Shown here: positions 63,193 through 64,000 of the stretch, one piece after another
Layout: each line of letters begins with the position of its first letter
Numbering within the stretch: position 1 is the stretch's first letter
The notes under the pieces: model-generated
What the model saw: only the letters and a program-made list of their open reading frames with translations
Database searches by the model: none
Told to the model about the DNA's origin: nothing
From: Lachnospiraceae bacterium JLR.KK008
GTDB lineage: Bacteria; Bacillota; Clostridia; Lachnospirales; Lachnospiraceae
Direction of reading: 5' to 3'
Assembly: GCA_037015955.1 (NCBI GenBank)
Contig: CP143548.1
Span: forward strand, 675,501-739,500
DNA length: 64,000 nucleotides
Position numbers and translations under genes: made by a program

Positions 63193-63822
63193 CTACTGTC
63201 CGAGCGCTCTTTTTACAAGATCGCGGATATAGGCGGAGCCTTCTTCCCAGTTTCCATTTTCGACGACGCTTTTTGGCATCAGGCTGCTTGCCAGGCCGGC
63301 GCTGATACAGCCGGCTTCAAAAAATTCGTGAATGTTGTCCGGGCTGACGCCGCCGATTGCCATGTAGTTGGTATTGTCAAAGGGACCCTTCAAATCTTTG
63401 ACATAAGAGCGGGGCATACTTCCTGCCGGAAACAGTTTCATCGTCCGGAAACCGAACTCCAGCGCAGTCGCCACATCACAGGGCGTCAGTACGCCGGGTA
63501 GCAGCATAATGTCATGCCTGGCGCAGTATTCGAGTACGTCGGGCGGTGTCCCCGGTGTGAGCAGAAACTGGGCGCCAGCATCGAGAGCGGCTTTCACCCG
63601 CTCTATAGTGATTGCGGTGCCCGCACCGATCATACAGGAATCCCCGAAGTGATCGCGGAGCATACGGATCTGCTTAAGTCCGTGTGTGCTGTTCAGCGCC
63701 ACTTCAAAAAATGGAATGCCGCCGTTGACGACGGCGTCGGCATAATCGATCGTCTTTTCCAGCGGTACATTGCGCATGATAGCCAGCAGAGGGTTTTTGC
63801 TGACGACAGAGTACATATCCAT
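63193..63822 (-). CDS. KDPG/KDPGal-type aldolase
   Basis: The 209-residue class I aldolase has the Glu in [11 protein letters not shown] (about 38-48), substrate-binding GAGTAIT (about 67-73) and the Schiff-base Lys in [11 protein letters not shown] (about 126-136). It splits 2-keto-3-deoxy-6-phospho-sugar acids to pyruvate and glyceraldehyde 3-phosphate. It stands between the dehydratase and a sugar-acid kinase, so 6-phospho-2-keto-3-deoxygalactonate is the likely substrate. Confidence 0.9.
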   Translation of the reverse strand: MDMYSVVSKNPLLAIMRNVPLEKTIDYADAVVNGGIPFFEVALNSTHGLKQIRMLRDHFGDSCMIGAGTAITIERVKAALDAGAQFLLTPGTPPDVLEYCARHDIMLLPGVLTPCDVATALEFGFRTMKLFPAGSMPRSYVKDLKGPFDNTNYMAIGGVSPDNIHEFFEAGCISAGLASSLMPKSVVENGNWEEGSAYIRDLVKRALGQ

Positions 63823-63856
63823 AAGTATTGTTACCTCCTTGTGAGTTGTCTACAGT

Positions 63857-64000
63857 TTACCGATATACGAGAGCGTTTCCGTTTAATGCGGCTTCCATCT
63901 GCATGGCGTCTGGATAGCCTTCCACATCACCCGGTGTCTGGGTGGCGAGTGCGCCGCAGATGCAGCCCATCTGCCCGGCGGTGAGGAGATCTTTTCCCTG
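63857..64000 (-). CDS. PfkB-family sugar-acid kinase, C-terminal fragment
   Basis: The frame entering from the right edge gives 47 residues, with GALATQTPGDVEGYPDA, the C-terminal pattern of ribokinase/PfkB-type kinases, ending at TAA 63859-63857. With dehydratase and aldolase next to it, a 2-keto-3-deoxy-gluconate/galactonate kinase is expected. The catalytic part is outside the window. Confidence 0.65.
   Translation of the reverse strand, partial: QGKDLLTAGQMGCICGALATQTPGDVEGYPDAMQMEAALNGNALVYR

Overview
The window looks like chromosomal DNA of a spore-forming anaerobic Firmicute, most likely of the Lachnospiraceae (Clostridia). The reasons are an alpha/beta-type small acid-soluble spore protein, a PPi-type phosphofructokinase, a tig-clpP-clpX-lon-engB cluster in the clostridial order, a CarD-like regulator, ECF-type transport, strong GGAGG ribosome binding sites and roughly balanced base composition. 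Species cannot be decided from the sequence.

Layout. 1-6954: tail and lysis part of a PBSX-like contractile phage or tailocin (XkdS/XkdT/XkdU-type baseplate proteins, a tail fibre, a holin-like protein and an amidase). Between fibre and holin lies the most unusual part of the window. A tyrosine recombinase gene is flanked by three copies of a 13-15 bp site. One copy is inside the fibre gene; the other two each lead, in the same reading frame, into an alternative fibre C-terminus, one of them inverted. I read this as a small shufflon. Inside the same segment sits what looks like a type I toxin-antitoxin locus: a 28-residue membrane peptide, a convergent antisense RNA and a shared bidirectional terminator, laid out like the Fst/par loci.

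7226-13747: small uncharacterised genes, a MATE exporter, tRNA-Leu(UAG), a GNAT acetyltransferase, a TIM-barrel-like protein and a Na+/Ca2+ exchanger. 13905-19094: glycogen breakdown and glycolysis (PPi-type PFK, glycogen phosphorylase, 4-alpha-glucanotransferase). 19113-27265: a membrane protein, CYTH and DJ-1 proteins, a Na+-coupled transporter, a Nudix hydrolase, a FIST protein paired with a soluble chemoreceptor-like protein, and a two-gene Suf pair. 27349-28623 (minus strand): CarD-like regulator, a small partner and the SASP. 28937-38412: tig-clpP-clpX-lon-engB and trailing genes (AI-2E family, truA, VanZ-like).

39367-47250: nickel-pincer cofactor locus (larB, larE, an unbroken larC with His-rich repeats) followed by an ECF nickel transporter (nikMN, nikQ, nikO) and an Fe-S aldo/keto reductase. 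No lactate racemase gene larA is in view, so the enzyme served is unknown. 47970-51121: copper-resistance operon with a CsoR operator lying in its promoter. Its P-type ATPase is fused through a low-complexity linker to a CopZ-like domain that has its own ribosome binding site. 52901-54945: two-component system.

54946-56800 is a scar of decayed mobile DNA (Tn916-type DUF961 remnants, a Phd/ParE-type toxin-antitoxin pair, a broken gene) just before clpB, whose promoter overlaps a degenerate CIRCE operator. 59632-64000: sugar-acid catabolism (IlvD/Edd-family dehydratase, galactonate-dehydratase-like enolase, KDPG/KDPGal-type aldolase, and the end of a PfkB-family kinase).
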